From Devosia nitrariae (GTDB lineage: Bacteria; Pseudomonadota; Alphaproteobacteria; Rhizobiales; Devosiaceae): a DNA stretch of 64,000 nt. The notes below the pieces were generated by a model. That model ran no database searches, was not told the DNA's origin, and saw nothing but the letters and a program-made list of their open reading frames with translations. The stretch covers positions 620,001-684,000 of the forward strand of contig NZ_BSNS01000011.1 in NCBI RefSeq assembly GCF_030160115.1, written 5' to 3'. The first letter of the stretch is position 1. Every line of letters starts with the position of its first letter. Shown here one piece after another: positions 10,422 to 18,368 of the stretch. Made by a program: the position numbers and the translations under genes.

Positions 10422-11192
10422 ATGAACGTGCTCAAAGACAAAATCGCGATCGTTACCGGAGCAAGCTCGGGTATCGGCTATGCGGCTGCGAAGTTGTTCG
10501 CACAGGAAGGCGCCAAAGTCGTCGTGGCGGGACGCCGCAAGCTGGAACTCGACGCGCTGGTCGGCGAAATCGAAAAGGCCGGCGGAAAAGCGATCGCCGT
10601 TGCGGGCGACGTGAAAGACGAGGCGCACGCGAAGGCTCTGGTTGACACAGCGATAAGTCAATTCGGCGGGCTCGACATCGCATTCAACAATGCCGGTTCG
10701 AGCGGTGAGATGGGGCCAGTGTCTGACCTGTCGGTCGCCGGATGGCACGATACGATCGACACCAACCTGACTAGCGCCTTTCTTGGTGCGAAATACCAGG
10801 TGCCGGCGATGATCGAGCGCGGTGGTGGTTCCATCGTGTTCACCTCGAGCTTTGTCGGTAACACCGTCGGCTTCCCAGGTACGGGCGCATATGCCGCCGC
10901 CAAGGCGGGGGTGGTGGGCTTAACGCGGGTGCTGGCTGCCGAATTCGGCGCCAAGGGCATCCGAGCAAACGCGATCCTTCCCGGCGGCACCGATACGCCG
11001 GCCAACCACGCCAACCTGCCAGGTGCTCCCGAAGGCACACGAGCGTTCATCGAGGGTCTCCACGCGCTCAAGCGTTTGGCGCTGCCGGAGGAGATTGCGC
11101 AATCTGCGCTCCACCTCGCGTCCAACGCATCGAGCTTCATCACAGGCGTTGCACTGCTGGTCGACGGGGGCGTGTCGATCAACCGGACCTAG
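10422..11192 (+). CDS. Short-chain dehydrogenase/reductase (classical SDR)
   Basis: A 256-residue NAD(P)-dependent oxidoreductase. It shows the cofactor motif TGASSGIGYAAAKLF (TGxxxGxG) at residues about 12-26, the NNAG motif, a catalytic serine in FTSS, the YxxxK pair in YAAAKAG, and a C-terminal DGGVSI typical of SDRs with a substrate lid. AGRRK after beta-strand 2 suggests NADP preference. The ATG follows a CGGAG site; an in-frame upstream start was rejected because the extra 58 codons match nothing. It precedes a broken ester-cyclase gene and the ada locus. Substrate unknown. Confidence 0.92.
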   Translation: MNVLKDKIAIVTGASSGIGYAAAKLFAQEGAKVVVAGRRKLELDALVGEIEKAGGKAIAVAGDVKDEAHAKALVDTAISQFGGLDIAFNNAGSSGEMGPVSDLSVAGWHDTIDTNLTSAFLGAKYQVPAMIERGGGSIVFTSSFVGNTVGFPGTGAYAAAKAGVVGLTRVLAAEFGAKGIRANAILPGGTDTPANHANLPGAPEGTRAFIEGLHALKRLALPEEIAQSALHLASNASSFITGVALLVDGGVSINRT

Positions 11193-11303
11193 ACACGAAA
11201 ACAGCGAATGTCTGGCGGGATTGCTCGAACACCAGGATCAGCGGCATGCCGCCACCCGAATGGTCTCCCGAAACAACGGCAGCACACAAAAAGGAATCTC
11301 ATC

Positions 11304-11700
11304 ATGTCGAAGGAAAAAGACAACAAGGACATCGTCGGCCGATGGTTCGACGGCTTCTGGGGCAACCCCTGGAATCCCGATATTATCGACGAGCTCACCG
11401 CTCCTAACATGCTCCTGCACTATTCACTGCATGAGCCCGCCGGGCCGTGACGAGATCAGGGCGTTCATGACCGACTTCCGCGAGGCGTTCCCGGATCTCA
11501 AGTTCGGTGGGGCGGCCGACCTTATCGCCGAGCGCGACTATGTGGTCGGTCGTTGAAGGCGGAGGAACGTTCGGGGACTTCCTGATCGGTTCGCTCCCCG
11601 CGAAATCGGGCCGAAGGATGCACTTCACGGGAACGACCGTGCTTCGCGTCTTAAACGGCAAGATCGTCGAGGAAATCGGCTTGGATGACGGCAAGGTCGC
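11304..11700 (+). pseudogene. SnoaL-like ester cyclase, broken by two frameshifts
   Basis: Three reading frames together spell one SnoaL-fold protein: MSKEKDNKDIVGRWFDGFWG ... LLHYSLHEP in the first, GRDEIRAFMTDFREAFPDLK ... ERDYVVGR in the second, and GDFLIGSLPAKSGRRMHFTG ... KIVEEIGLDDG in the third. The first switch is near 11440-11452 and the second near 11553-11562; each is explained by a net loss of two bases. The segment around the second switch (GGGTFGDF) also seems a few residues short compared with the usual family sequence. A good AAGGA site precedes the ATG. The intact family (SnoaL-like polyketide cyclase) has about 130-140 residues. Not likely to make a functional protein unless the shifts are sequencing errors. 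Confidence 0.82.
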
Positions 11701-11873
11701 GCCCTGTTTGCCGCGCTGCCCGAAGCGGGGCTCGCGACCTGGCACGAACGGCGCGCAAACAGGAGCAAACTGCGTGGGAAAGGCGGCGAAGTCTGGCTGC
11801 TCGACGAATCCGGCGTGACGCGACTGCGCGAGTATATGCCGCCCTCGTCATTCACCTCGGGAAGCCCTATCTC

Positions 11874-11886
11874 GATTCGAAAGCAA
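11874..11886 (+). promoter_or_regulatory. Ada-box-like site upstream of ada
   Basis: GAT-TCGAAA-GCAA matches the enterobacterial Ada-box layout (AAT, six bases, GCAA) at all but the first base. It lies about 70 bases before the ada start. The surrounding 28 bases recur almost unchanged before the second methyltransferase gene, which supports a regulatory role. The match to the E. coli box is recalled knowledge; binding is inferred. Confidence 0.5.
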
Positions 11887-11955
11887 GAGCCGGAGTGCGG
11901 TCACCGTCAAGGCGCATCATCCTGGCCGCCGAATAAAATTGGGAAAGTTTTGACC

Positions 11956-13044
11956 ATGAACACGCTAGCGAAAGAACGATCGATATCGGCGGCCGCTGCC
12001 ACGGAACAGAGCCCGCGATGGGCGCGGGTTCTCGCGCGCGATCGGTCGATGGACGGACAGTTTTACTACTCCGTCGCCACCACTGGAATCTATTGCCGCC
12101 CATCATGTCCGTCGCGGACCGCCAACCCGAAAAACGTGAGCTTCCACGAAAGCGTTGCCGATGCAGAGGCTGCAGGCTTCAGAGCCTGCAAGCGCTGCAA
12201 GCCCGACCAGCCTTCGGCCGAGCTCCAAAACGCCGCGATCGTCGCGCGTGTCTGCCGGCTGATCGAGCAGGCCGAAGAGATTCCACCGCTCAATGAACTT
12301 GCCAAGACTGTCGGCCTTAGCCCCGGCTATTTCCACCGCATGTTCAAGTCGATCACCGGCGTGACACCCAAGGGTTATGCCGCGGCCCATCGGGCCGGCA
12401 AGGTTCGCGACGAACTCAAGCGGAGCGACACCGTGACTTCCGCGATCTACGACGCCGGATTCAATTCCTCCGGTCGCTTTTATGAAAATTCGGACGAGAT
12501 GCTTGGCATGACCCCGACCGACTATCGCGCCGGCGGCGCCAATGCAGAAATCCGCTTTGCAGTCGGCGAATGTTCGCTAGGCTCGATCCTAGTGGCGAAG
12601 AGCGAGAAGGGGGTCTGCGCAATCCTGTTGGGTGACGATCCGGACATGCTGGTTCGCGATTTGCAGGACCGCTTTCCGCGGGCACGCCTGACGGGTGGCA
12701 ATGCCGAGTTCGAGAATCTGGTGGCACGCGTCGTCGGCCTCATTGAGGCCCCACGGCTCGGCCTCGATCTTCCCCTCGACGTCCGTGGCACGGCGTTCCA
12801 ACAGCGCGTCTGGGCGGCCTTGCGCGAGATCCCCGCGGGCACGACGGCAACCTATGCCGACATCGCGAGAAAGATCGGCGCGCCCACATCGGTGCGCGCT
12901 GTGGCTGGAGCCTGCGCGGCAAATGCGCTGGCCGTCGCGATCCCTTGCCACCGGGTGGTAAAGAGCGACGGCGCGCTCTCCGGCTATCGCTGGGGTGTCG
13001 AGCGCAAGCGGGCTCTGATCGATCGCGAGGCCGCGGCCGCCTGA
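11956..13044 (+). CDS. ada: Bifunctional Ada: methyl-sensing activator and O6-methylguanine-DNA methyltransferase
   Basis: A 362-residue three-part Ada. Residues 20-85 form the zinc-binding Ada N-domain with Cys47, Cys51, Cys78 and Cys81 (GIYCRPSCPSRTANPKN, ACKRCKPD); Cys47 should be the residue that accepts a methyl group from DNA phosphotriesters and switches Ada into an activator. Residues 90-190 hold an AraC-type DNA-binding domain (LAKTVGLSPGYFHRMFKSIT). The C-terminal domain is a suicide methyltransferase with PCHRVV (Cys331), the arginine finger Arg314 in SVRAVAGACA and the GYRWG segment. The reading frame is open upstream past the Ada-box-like site; this ATG was chosen because the family sequence begins here. 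It heads a repair group with the next two genes. Confidence 0.95.
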   Translation: MNTLAKERSISAAAATEQSPRWARVLARDRSMDGQFYYSVATTGIYCRPSCPSRTANPKNVSFHESVADAEAAGFRACKRCKPDQPSAELQNAAIVARVCRLIEQAEEIPPLNELAKTVGLSPGYFHRMFKSITGVTPKGYAAAHRAGKVRDELKRSDTVTSAIYDAGFNSSGRFYENSDEMLGMTPTDYRAGGANAEIRFAVGECSLGSILVAKSEKGVCAILLGDDPDMLVRDLQDRFPRARLTGGNAEFENLVARVVGLIEAPRLGLDLPLDVRGTAFQQRVWAALREIPAGTTATYADIARKIGAPTSVRAVAGACAANALAVAIPCHRVVKSDGALSGYRWGVERKRALIDREAAAA

Positions 13045-13101
13045 GCGCATCACCGTCACGGCGCGCCTTGTAGGCAATCGCAATAGCTCAACCCTTTATT
13101 C

Positions 13102-13114
13102 AATTCGAAAGCAA
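13102..13114 (+). promoter_or_regulatory. Ada-box-like site upstream of the second methyltransferase gene
   Basis: AAT-TCGAAA-GCAA is a full match to the AAT-N6-GCAA layout of E. coli Ada boxes. It sits 68 bases before the ATG and within a 29-base block nearly identical to the block before ada. Inferred to let methylated Ada activate this gene. Confidence 0.55.
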
Positions 13115-13181
13115 GGGCCGGAGTGCCGGTCTCTCGGCGCGATGCGAAAGTGCATCCTGACAATGGATAGAGGACATCGTC

Positions 13182-13715
13182 ATGAACGCCACAATCGACA
13201 TCCGCGAGGCCGCCGCAGAGGAAATCCGTTTTGCTTTCGCGACGTTCTCGCTGGGCACCGTGCTGGTTGCGGCAAGCGACACGGGCGTCGCAGCCATCCT
13301 GATGGGTGACGGCCGCCCAGCGCTCACCCGCGAGCTGACGAGCGCCTTCCCGGATGCGCGCGCCGTCGTTGACGAGACAGGACTGGAACACACGACCGCA
13401 AAAGTCGTCGACTTCCTCGAAGCGCCGCACAGGGGGTTAGATCTGCTCCTGGACATTCGCGGCAATGGGCTGGAGCAGGCTGTCTGGCAGGCGCTACGCG
13501 ACATACCGTCGGGCGAAACCATCACCTATGGCCAGATCGCCAAGGCGTTGCCGCTGCCCGCCACCGCCCAGGAGGTTGGCGCGGCCTGTGCCGCCAATGT
13601 GCTTGCGGTCGCCATCCCCTGCCACCGAGTGGTCAAGGCAGACGGCTCGCTTTCAGGCTATCGCTGGGGCGTGCAGCGCAAGCGCAAGCTGATCAACCGG
13701 GAGGCCTTGATATAA
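13182..13715 (+). CDS. Second methylated-DNA-protein-cysteine methyltransferase
   Basis: A 177-residue stand-alone copy of the Ada C-terminal domain. It aligns along its whole length with the preceding Ada from EIRFAF...LGT to GYRWGVQRKR, so it looks like a duplicate of the 3' part of ada, promoter block included. The acceptor motif PCHRVV is intact (Cys147). The residue equivalent to the DNA-intercalating arginine finger is Gln130 (TAQEVGAACA where Ada has SVRAVAGACA), so base flipping may be altered. An AGAGGA ribosome site precedes the ATG. It is followed after eight bases by the oxygenase gene and probably shares its transcript. Confidence 0.92.
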   Translation: MNATIDIREAAAEEIRFAFATFSLGTVLVAASDTGVAAILMGDGRPALTRELTSAFPDARAVVDETGLEHTTAKVVDFLEAPHRGLDLLLDIRGNGLEQAVWQALRDIPSGETITYGQIAKALPLPATAQEVGAACAANVLAVAIPCHRVVKADGSLSGYRWGVQRKRKLINREALI

Positions 13716-13723
13716 GCACCGCA

Positions 13724-14457
13724 ATGAAGAGCACTGCAAGACAACAACCCGAAGAGGCGAAGAGCCGCAGAGTGGCGATCGACTGGTCGGCGGTGTCCGC
13801 CGACCTCGATGCTCAGGGCTGGGCGGTCATGCCGACGCTGCTTACCGCGGACAATTGCAACGCCGTGGCCGGCCGATATGACCAGGATCAGGGTTTCCGC
13901 AGTCATGTCGTGATGGCACGGCACGGCTTCGGCCGCGGCGAGTACAAATATTTGCCTATCCGCTGCCGCCGCTGGTCGAGGAGCTGCGCATGAACGTCTA
14001 TCCGCATCTCGCGCCGATCGCCAATCGTTGGCACGAAGCGATGGGGATCGATGTACGCTTTCCAGACGACCACGCCGCTTTCATCGCGCGCTGCCACGCA
14101 GCCGGACAAACCCGACCCACGCCGCTGCTGCTCCAGTACGGCGAAGGCGATTACAACGCGCTTCACCAGGATCTCTATGGCGAGCACGTCTTCCCCTTGC
14201 AGATCGCGGTCCTGCTCAGCCAGCCGGGAGAGGATTTCGAAGGCGGCGAGTTCGTGCTGACCGAGCAGCGCCCGCGCATGCAGTCGCGCGCTATGGTGGT
14301 TCCGCTCAAGCAAGGCGACGCTGTGGTGTTCGCGGTCGACAGCCGCCCAGTGCAGGGCACGCGCGGTTTCTATCGCGTAAAGCTTCTCCATGGCGTGAGC
14401 AAGCTGCGCTCGGGTCATCGCCACACGCTCGGAATCATCTTCCATGACGCCGCCTGA
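13724..14457 (+). pseudogene. 2OG-Fe(II) oxygenase of the Oxygenase-NA DNA-repair family, single frameshift
   Basis: Two overlapping frames make one protein of about 244 residues. The first gives MKSTARQQPEEAKSRRVAID ... [12 protein letters not shown]; the second resumes with [20 protein letters not shown]. The switch is near 13953-13956 and one missing base explains it. The second part carries the iron ligands HQD ([15 protein letters not shown]) and the distal histidine in KLLHGVSKL, and a 2OG-binding arginine in [11 protein letters not shown]. This family (PF09859) is annotated as an oxygenase acting on alkylated DNA and often sits beside ada. Translation could restart at MNVYPHL, which would keep the iron site but lose the N-terminal half. 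A sequencing error is possible. Confidence 0.8.
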
Positions 14458-14595
14458 GGACATGAACCTTGCCGATCGAGCTGACGCGGTCTCTCGGCAG
14501 ACGGGCCGGTTGATAAGGGAGCGGGGGTGCTCGGCGGTTCGGCGTGTCGATCGACCGCGCTGCTCGACGAACTCGCGGTAGTCCGCCGACAGTTT

Positions 14596-14879
14596 TCAGC
14601 GTGACCTGATTTTGCTCTGGTATCGAAGCAGGCGGGCCATTGCGTCTGGGATTGTGTGGTCATCGTAGGGTTGTGAAAAGAACTTGCTCCCGATGGGCAG
14701 ACTGTTCTCTTCGAGAATTGTGGCGCCGGATGCGACAATCAGGTTCACAGGCGGCCATCGGCTCCTGATGTAATGAGATAGCTTAATGCCATCCATCGCC
14801 CCGGCATCTGAACATCCGTGAAAACCAGAATGATCGTGCTGTCTTCGAGAACCAGTACGACCGGTTTGCCGTTATTCAT
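14596..14879 (-). pseudogene. Remnant of a response regulator receiver domain
   Basis: The strand opposite the repair genes holds both ends of a CheY-like receiver. The 5' part reads MNNGKPVVLVLEDSTIILVF then TDVQMPG, and the 3' part, in another frame, reads MDGIKLSHYIRSRWPPVNLI ... VASG and ends FFSQPYDD. The phosphoacceptor block (FTDVQMPG) directly follows the first beta-strand (VVLVLED), so roughly 40 residues between them are deleted, and a frameshift follows PG. The histidine kinase just upstream on the same strand is intact, so this was probably its partner or neighbour. Confidence 0.75.
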
Positions 14880-14984
14880 CGTTTACTCGGGTGAGAGGGT
14901 CGGGAGCGCGGGCTGCGATGGAATAGCGCTTCGGAAACGATTGGGTTCCTATGCGGCCTTAGAAGCGCCGGTCCCGGATCCGGC

Positions 14985-16001
14985 TCATTCCCGGTGGCGG
15001 ATCGTCACAGCTGTGCCGGGGCCCGCATCGCTCAGCTGAATTTCGCCCTCAAGATTCTTTACGAGTGCCTCCACAATGCCGGTCCCCAGACCCGCCTTTG
15101 GTGCATCGTTTCCCGCAGGCATACCGATGCCGTTGTCCGTAACCGAGAGGGTCCAGTCCTTACACGACGATCGGTAGTCGATCTCGATCTTGCCCGTTCG
15201 CTCATCGGGAAAGGCGTGCTTGAGGGCGTTGATTACAAGCTCGGTCATGATCAGCCCCAAGCTTACCGATACGTCCGCTTCAACGGCACTGTTGTCGACT
15301 GTCACCTGTATCGAGAGTCGATCAGGGTCAGCGATCATCGACGCCCCGAGGCTTTGGGAGAGTTGTGTCAAATAGGTACGGAGTTCAACGTCACCGCCGG
15401 TGGACGTCGAGAGTTGCCGCTGCAGTGCTGCGATCGACATGACCCGGTTATGAGCGTTGTGGAGGTGCCCGCGCGCTTCGTCCGACTGAACCCGACGCGC
15501 GCTCTGCATGAGAACGCTGGCAATGATCTGGAGACTGTTTGCCACCCGATGTTGAACCTCCTGCAGCAGGATCGCTTTGTCGCGAACCAGATCATCTTTC
15601 AGTCGGGCCTCGGCGCGCATATCGGTCACGTCCGTTACCGCCACAAGTAGACGAATATGCTCCTTGTCTCCGTCATCAAGCGTGCGCGCATTGACGACCA
15701 GCTGCCGAGCTTCCTGGTTTGGCCGCTCGAGGTCGATCTCGTAGGCTTCGATACGAGCGCTTCCCGAAGCCGTAGCATTCAGCAGCGACGCAAGCTTGGG
15801 CATCGCCCATTCGCCGTTTCCAAGTGCGCTCAAACTCCTCCCGGAAATTGTCGCGGGATCGATCTCGAATGCCCGACAAAACGATGCGCTCGCCGCAATG
15901 ACCTTCTGGTCCTCGGATAAGAACAGCAGTGGTTCGTTGGAGGATACAACCACGGCAAGAGTGCTCGCCGCTTCAAAATGCACAGTCGGGGTCTTTAACA
16001 T
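14985..16001 (-). CDS. PAS-containing HisKA_2-type sensor histidine kinase
   Basis: A 338-residue soluble histidine kinase. A PAS-like sensor covers about residues 20-125 (LLFLSEDQKVIAASASFCRA). The dimerisation/phosphoacceptor helix is of the HisKA_2 type common in Alphaproteobacteria, ILLQEVQHRVANSLQIIASV, with the phosphorylated histidine at about residue 151. The HATPase domain has N-box ELVINALKHAFPD, G1 DNGIGMP and G2 GLGTGIV. No membrane segment is seen. The start at MLKTPTVHFEA is preceded by a GAGG; an ATG 14 codons earlier is possible but has no ribosome site. Kinases of this type often feed general stress or light/oxygen responses; the adjacent response regulator is destroyed, so its present partner is unknown. 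Confidence 0.88.
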   Translation of the reverse strand: MLKTPTVHFEAASTLAVVVSSNEPLLFLSEDQKVIAASASFCRAFEIDPATISGRSLSALGNGEWAMPKLASLLNATASGSARIEAYEIDLERPNQEARQLVVNARTLDDGDKEHIRLLVAVTDVTDMRAEARLKDDLVRDKAILLQEVQHRVANSLQIIASVLMQSARRVQSDEARGHLHNAHNRVMSIAALQRQLSTSTGGDVELRTYLTQLSQSLGASMIADPDRLSIQVTVDNSAVEADVSVSLGLIMTELVINALKHAFPDERTGKIEIDYRSSCKDWTLSVTDNGIGMPAGNDAPKAGLGTGIVEALVKNLEGEIQLSDAGPGTAVTIRHRE

Positions 16002-16375
16002 GAATGGCCTCAAGGGCCGAAAACTCACGGAGCGAGTCATCACTCGGCAACGACGTCCACCAGCCAGGACGGCAGGTCAGACGCGTACACTCTACCATGC
16101 CTGCAATGGACCGACACCATGCTAAATATCACAGCGCTGATAGTCCGCTTCGGCCCCCCGCAGCAGTCAGTCGGCAATGCGCCCCCATATCGGCCGTCGA
16201 AGTGACGTGGGCTACTACCTCGGGACGTCGCCCACGACCCGGGTGATTTGGGGACCGTCCTTCGAGATATAGGCGCATTGTTGCGGCGCAGCAATCGCCC
16301 GGTGCGGGCAACGCCCTTGTGGTTCCACAAGCGCGCAGCAGCCTCTTGCGGGTCTTCCGCGCCGCGGGCAGCAGT
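16002..16375. other. Intergenic stretch, nothing recognised
   Basis: About 370 bases between the histidine kinase and the DedA gene. Short open frames on both strands show no family match or ribosome site, and I see no clear hairpin. Confidence 0.45.
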
Positions 16376-16978
16376 CTACGGGCTCCTTGGGCGTTGATGC
16401 CGCCGGAGCCTGTGCATCAGATAGAAGCCGGCCATAACAACGAAAACGCCGATGCCAACGGCAACCAGGAGACGCTCGTGCCTGGCAAGTTCGGAGCCGA
16501 TGATCTGTTCGGCGGCCGTGCCGAAGACATACCCGATCCCCATGAAGATACCGGACCACGCAAGGCTGGAGAGGGCATTGAGAGCCAGGAATTTCGGCGT
16601 CCTGATCCCCGCCAGCCCCGCCGCGACTCCGCCGATCATCCGTAGCCCGTAGACATAGCGATTGAGCAGCACGTAGAGCGTTGGATGGGCGCGCACCATC
16701 CGCTGCGCGTAGGAAAATGCAGGCTTGCGCTCGAACCTGCGCACGAGGGGGCCCGCCGCGGAATACTTTCCGGCAAAAAAGAAGACCGCGTCACCGCAGA
16801 ACGCCCCCGCATAGACCGTGACGAAAATCTTCCACGGCACGAGAACGTCCTGATGCGCGAAGAAGCCCCCGAGAATAGCCGCGCTCTCTCCTTCGAGGAG
16901 GCAGCCCACGAAGATGGCGAGGAGCCCGTATTGCTCTATGAGCGAATGGATGAAATCCGAAGGCACGCCTGGTACCAA
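16376..16978 (-). CDS. DedA/VTT-family inner membrane protein
   Basis: A 200-residue polytopic protein of the DedA (SNARE-associated, VTT) family, whose members are undecaprenyl-phosphate or other lipid flippases and affect membrane homeostasis. Family marks: an early EQYGLLAIFVGCLLEGESAA with the acidic residue of the re-entrant loop, GAFCGDAVFFFAGK, and the loop NRYVYGLRMIGGVAAGLAGI containing the conserved arginine and GxxxG-like pattern. Four to five hydrophobic helices. It starts 27 bases after the end of the receptor-like channel gene on the same strand and may be co-transcribed with it. The specific lipid substrate is not predictable. Confidence 0.9.
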   Translation of the reverse strand: MVPGVPSDFIHSLIEQYGLLAIFVGCLLEGESAAILGGFFAHQDVLVPWKIFVTVYAGAFCGDAVFFFAGKYSAAGPLVRRFERKPAFSYAQRMVRAHPTLYVLLNRYVYGLRMIGGVAAGLAGIRTPKFLALNALSSLAWSGIFMGIGYVFGTAAEQIIGSELARHERLLVAVGIGVFVVMAGFYLMHRLRRHQRPRSP

Positions 16979-17005
16979 TCCGTCAGGGGTTGCACCGGAA
17001 AAAGC

Positions 17006-18136
17006 TCACTGAGTGCCGAAATATCGTTGCTTCATGTCCTCGAGGACGCCGGCCTCCTGCAGGGCGAGTATCTCCAGCGTCACGGCGTGGGCTAATTCGC
17101 TGTCGTGCGGAAAGGCAAATCCATATTTGTCGGGATGGAAGATGTTGCCGACGACGTCGACGCGCTCGTGGGCATTGGTGTGGGCATAGTGCTCCAGGAT
17201 TGGCGCGTCGGCGATGATGGCGTCGACTTCTCCCGCCTCGAGAGCCTCGACCGAGGCCTCGATGCTCGGGTAGGAGCGGGACGGAAGTCCAAGGTCGCGT
17301 ACGTATTCCTCGGCTACGGTGCCGGTGAAGACCGCTGTGGTCCTGCCGGGAAGATCGGCAAGGGAATGGATGTCGCCAGTCAATGAAACCGCGGTCATCA
17401 CGCTCGTGACGGAAGAGGTGATATAGGCGATGACGGCCACGCCGATGACGAGCCAAAGGGACTGCCAGATGCGCCCCACCCAGCCGAACAGGTTCTTGCG
17501 TGACGCACGCCCCGACGTTGCGATCGACATCACGTGGTGAAAGCTCTCGGCCAGTCCCTCACGCCAGCGCTTTGGGAACTCGGGATCGAACTTGCGATCG
17601 AAGAGGGCCAAGCCCACGGTCGCCACGAGAATGACCAGGGCAAGCCAGGCATAGGCGCGCAGATGTCCGGCGCTCTCCAGTCCCGAGAATACGTCCCAGA
17701 ATCCCCCTGAACCCTCAGTGTGCACCATAATCCTCAAGCCCCCATCGTACCAGGGTTGAGTGAAGGCCACGGCCTCCGCCCGGTCCCGCGTGATCGTCAG
17801 GTTGGTAACGGCGGCGTCCAGAGTGCCGGCGGATATGTTTTGGAGGACCTCCCTGGCCGTCTCGTATTCCTGGTATTCGAATGTCACGCCGATGCGCCGG
17901 GCAACTTCCGTCCACAGCTCGACCGCCATGCCCGAATAGGTGTCCTCGCCGATCCTCGCTACGAAAGGCGGACTGACATAGACCCCCACCTGCAAGGGAG
18001 GCGAGACCGCTGTCTCCTGGGAGCTGGCCTGTTCGACAACGCAAAGGCTGATCGCAAGCACGATCAACGTGATGACGAGGCCAAGACCTCTCAGACTGCA
18101 GCGCCACTGGCCCTGCGGGTAGAAAATTTCCAGCAT
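17006..18136 (-). CDS. Prokaryotic ionotropic glutamate-receptor-like ligand-gated channel
   Basis: A 376-residue protein built like GluR0: signal-anchor (residues 15-38), periplasmic lobe S1 (48-140, LQVGVYVSPPFVAR ... DAAVTNLTITRDRAEAVAFT), first membrane helix (160-179), pore segment (190-215), second membrane helix (226-250), then lobe S2 (252-376) closing the clamshell. The end of the last helix, YITSSVTSVMT, occupies the place of the SYTANLAAF gate motif of receptors. The pore loop reads HHVMSIATSGRASRKN and lacks the potassium-type TVGYG filter, so ion selectivity is open. The S1/S2 lobes belong to the amino-acid-binding SBP_bac_3 family; conserved ITRDRAE and a late Asp (ADAPIL) suggest an amino-acid ligand. 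The DedA gene follows closely downstream. Confidence 0.85.
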   Translation of the reverse strand: MLEIFYPQGQWRCSLRGLGLVITLIVLAISLCVVEQASSQETAVSPPLQVGVYVSPPFVARIGEDTYSGMAVELWTEVARRIGVTFEYQEYETAREVLQNISAGTLDAAVTNLTITRDRAEAVAFTQPWYDGGLRIMVHTEGSGGFWDVFSGLESAGHLRAYAWLALVILVATVGLALFDRKFDPEFPKRWREGLAESFHHVMSIATSGRASRKNLFGWVGRIWQSLWLVIGVAVIAYITSSVTSVMTAVSLTGDIHSLADLPGRTTAVFTGTVAEEYVRDLGLPSRSYPSIEASVEALEAGEVDAIIADAPILEHYAHTNAHERVDVVGNIFHPDKYGFAFPHDSELAHAVTLEILALQEAGVLEDMKQRYFGTQ

Positions 18137-18315
18137 GCCACCCTCAATAGCCTTCTTCCTTGCTCAATGCCGGTCTCAGCAGAGCCGACACGGCCATTCT
18201 GCGATCTGGAGAACGACGGGAAGCAGCGCCCCTATCGTCGAAGCCGCCTCGCTCGTGAGCCTGCTCGTCTCCCTCAAGCGGGCACGACCGGTGTCTTCAG
18301 CTTGAAACCGATCGC

Positions 18316-18347
18316 GCGATCGCGTGCGAGCTTGCGCGCGCGATCGC
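18316..18347 (-). terminator. GC-rich hairpin downstream of the secreted protein gene
   Basis: Arms GCGATCGCG and CGCGATCGC are separated by 14 bases that can extend the stem. It lies about 20 bases after the stop of the secreted protein gene on the minus strand. There is no strong T-run, so a rho-independent terminator is only a possibility. Confidence 0.3.
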
Positions 18348-18368
18348 TATTCATCGCCGATTCCTATG

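Noticed and set aside
11701..11955. Open frame leading into ada (ALFAALPEAGLATWHERR ...)
   Set aside because: It is in frame with ada but has no family match and contains the Ada-box-like site, so it is treated as upstream sequence, possibly residual decayed DNA.
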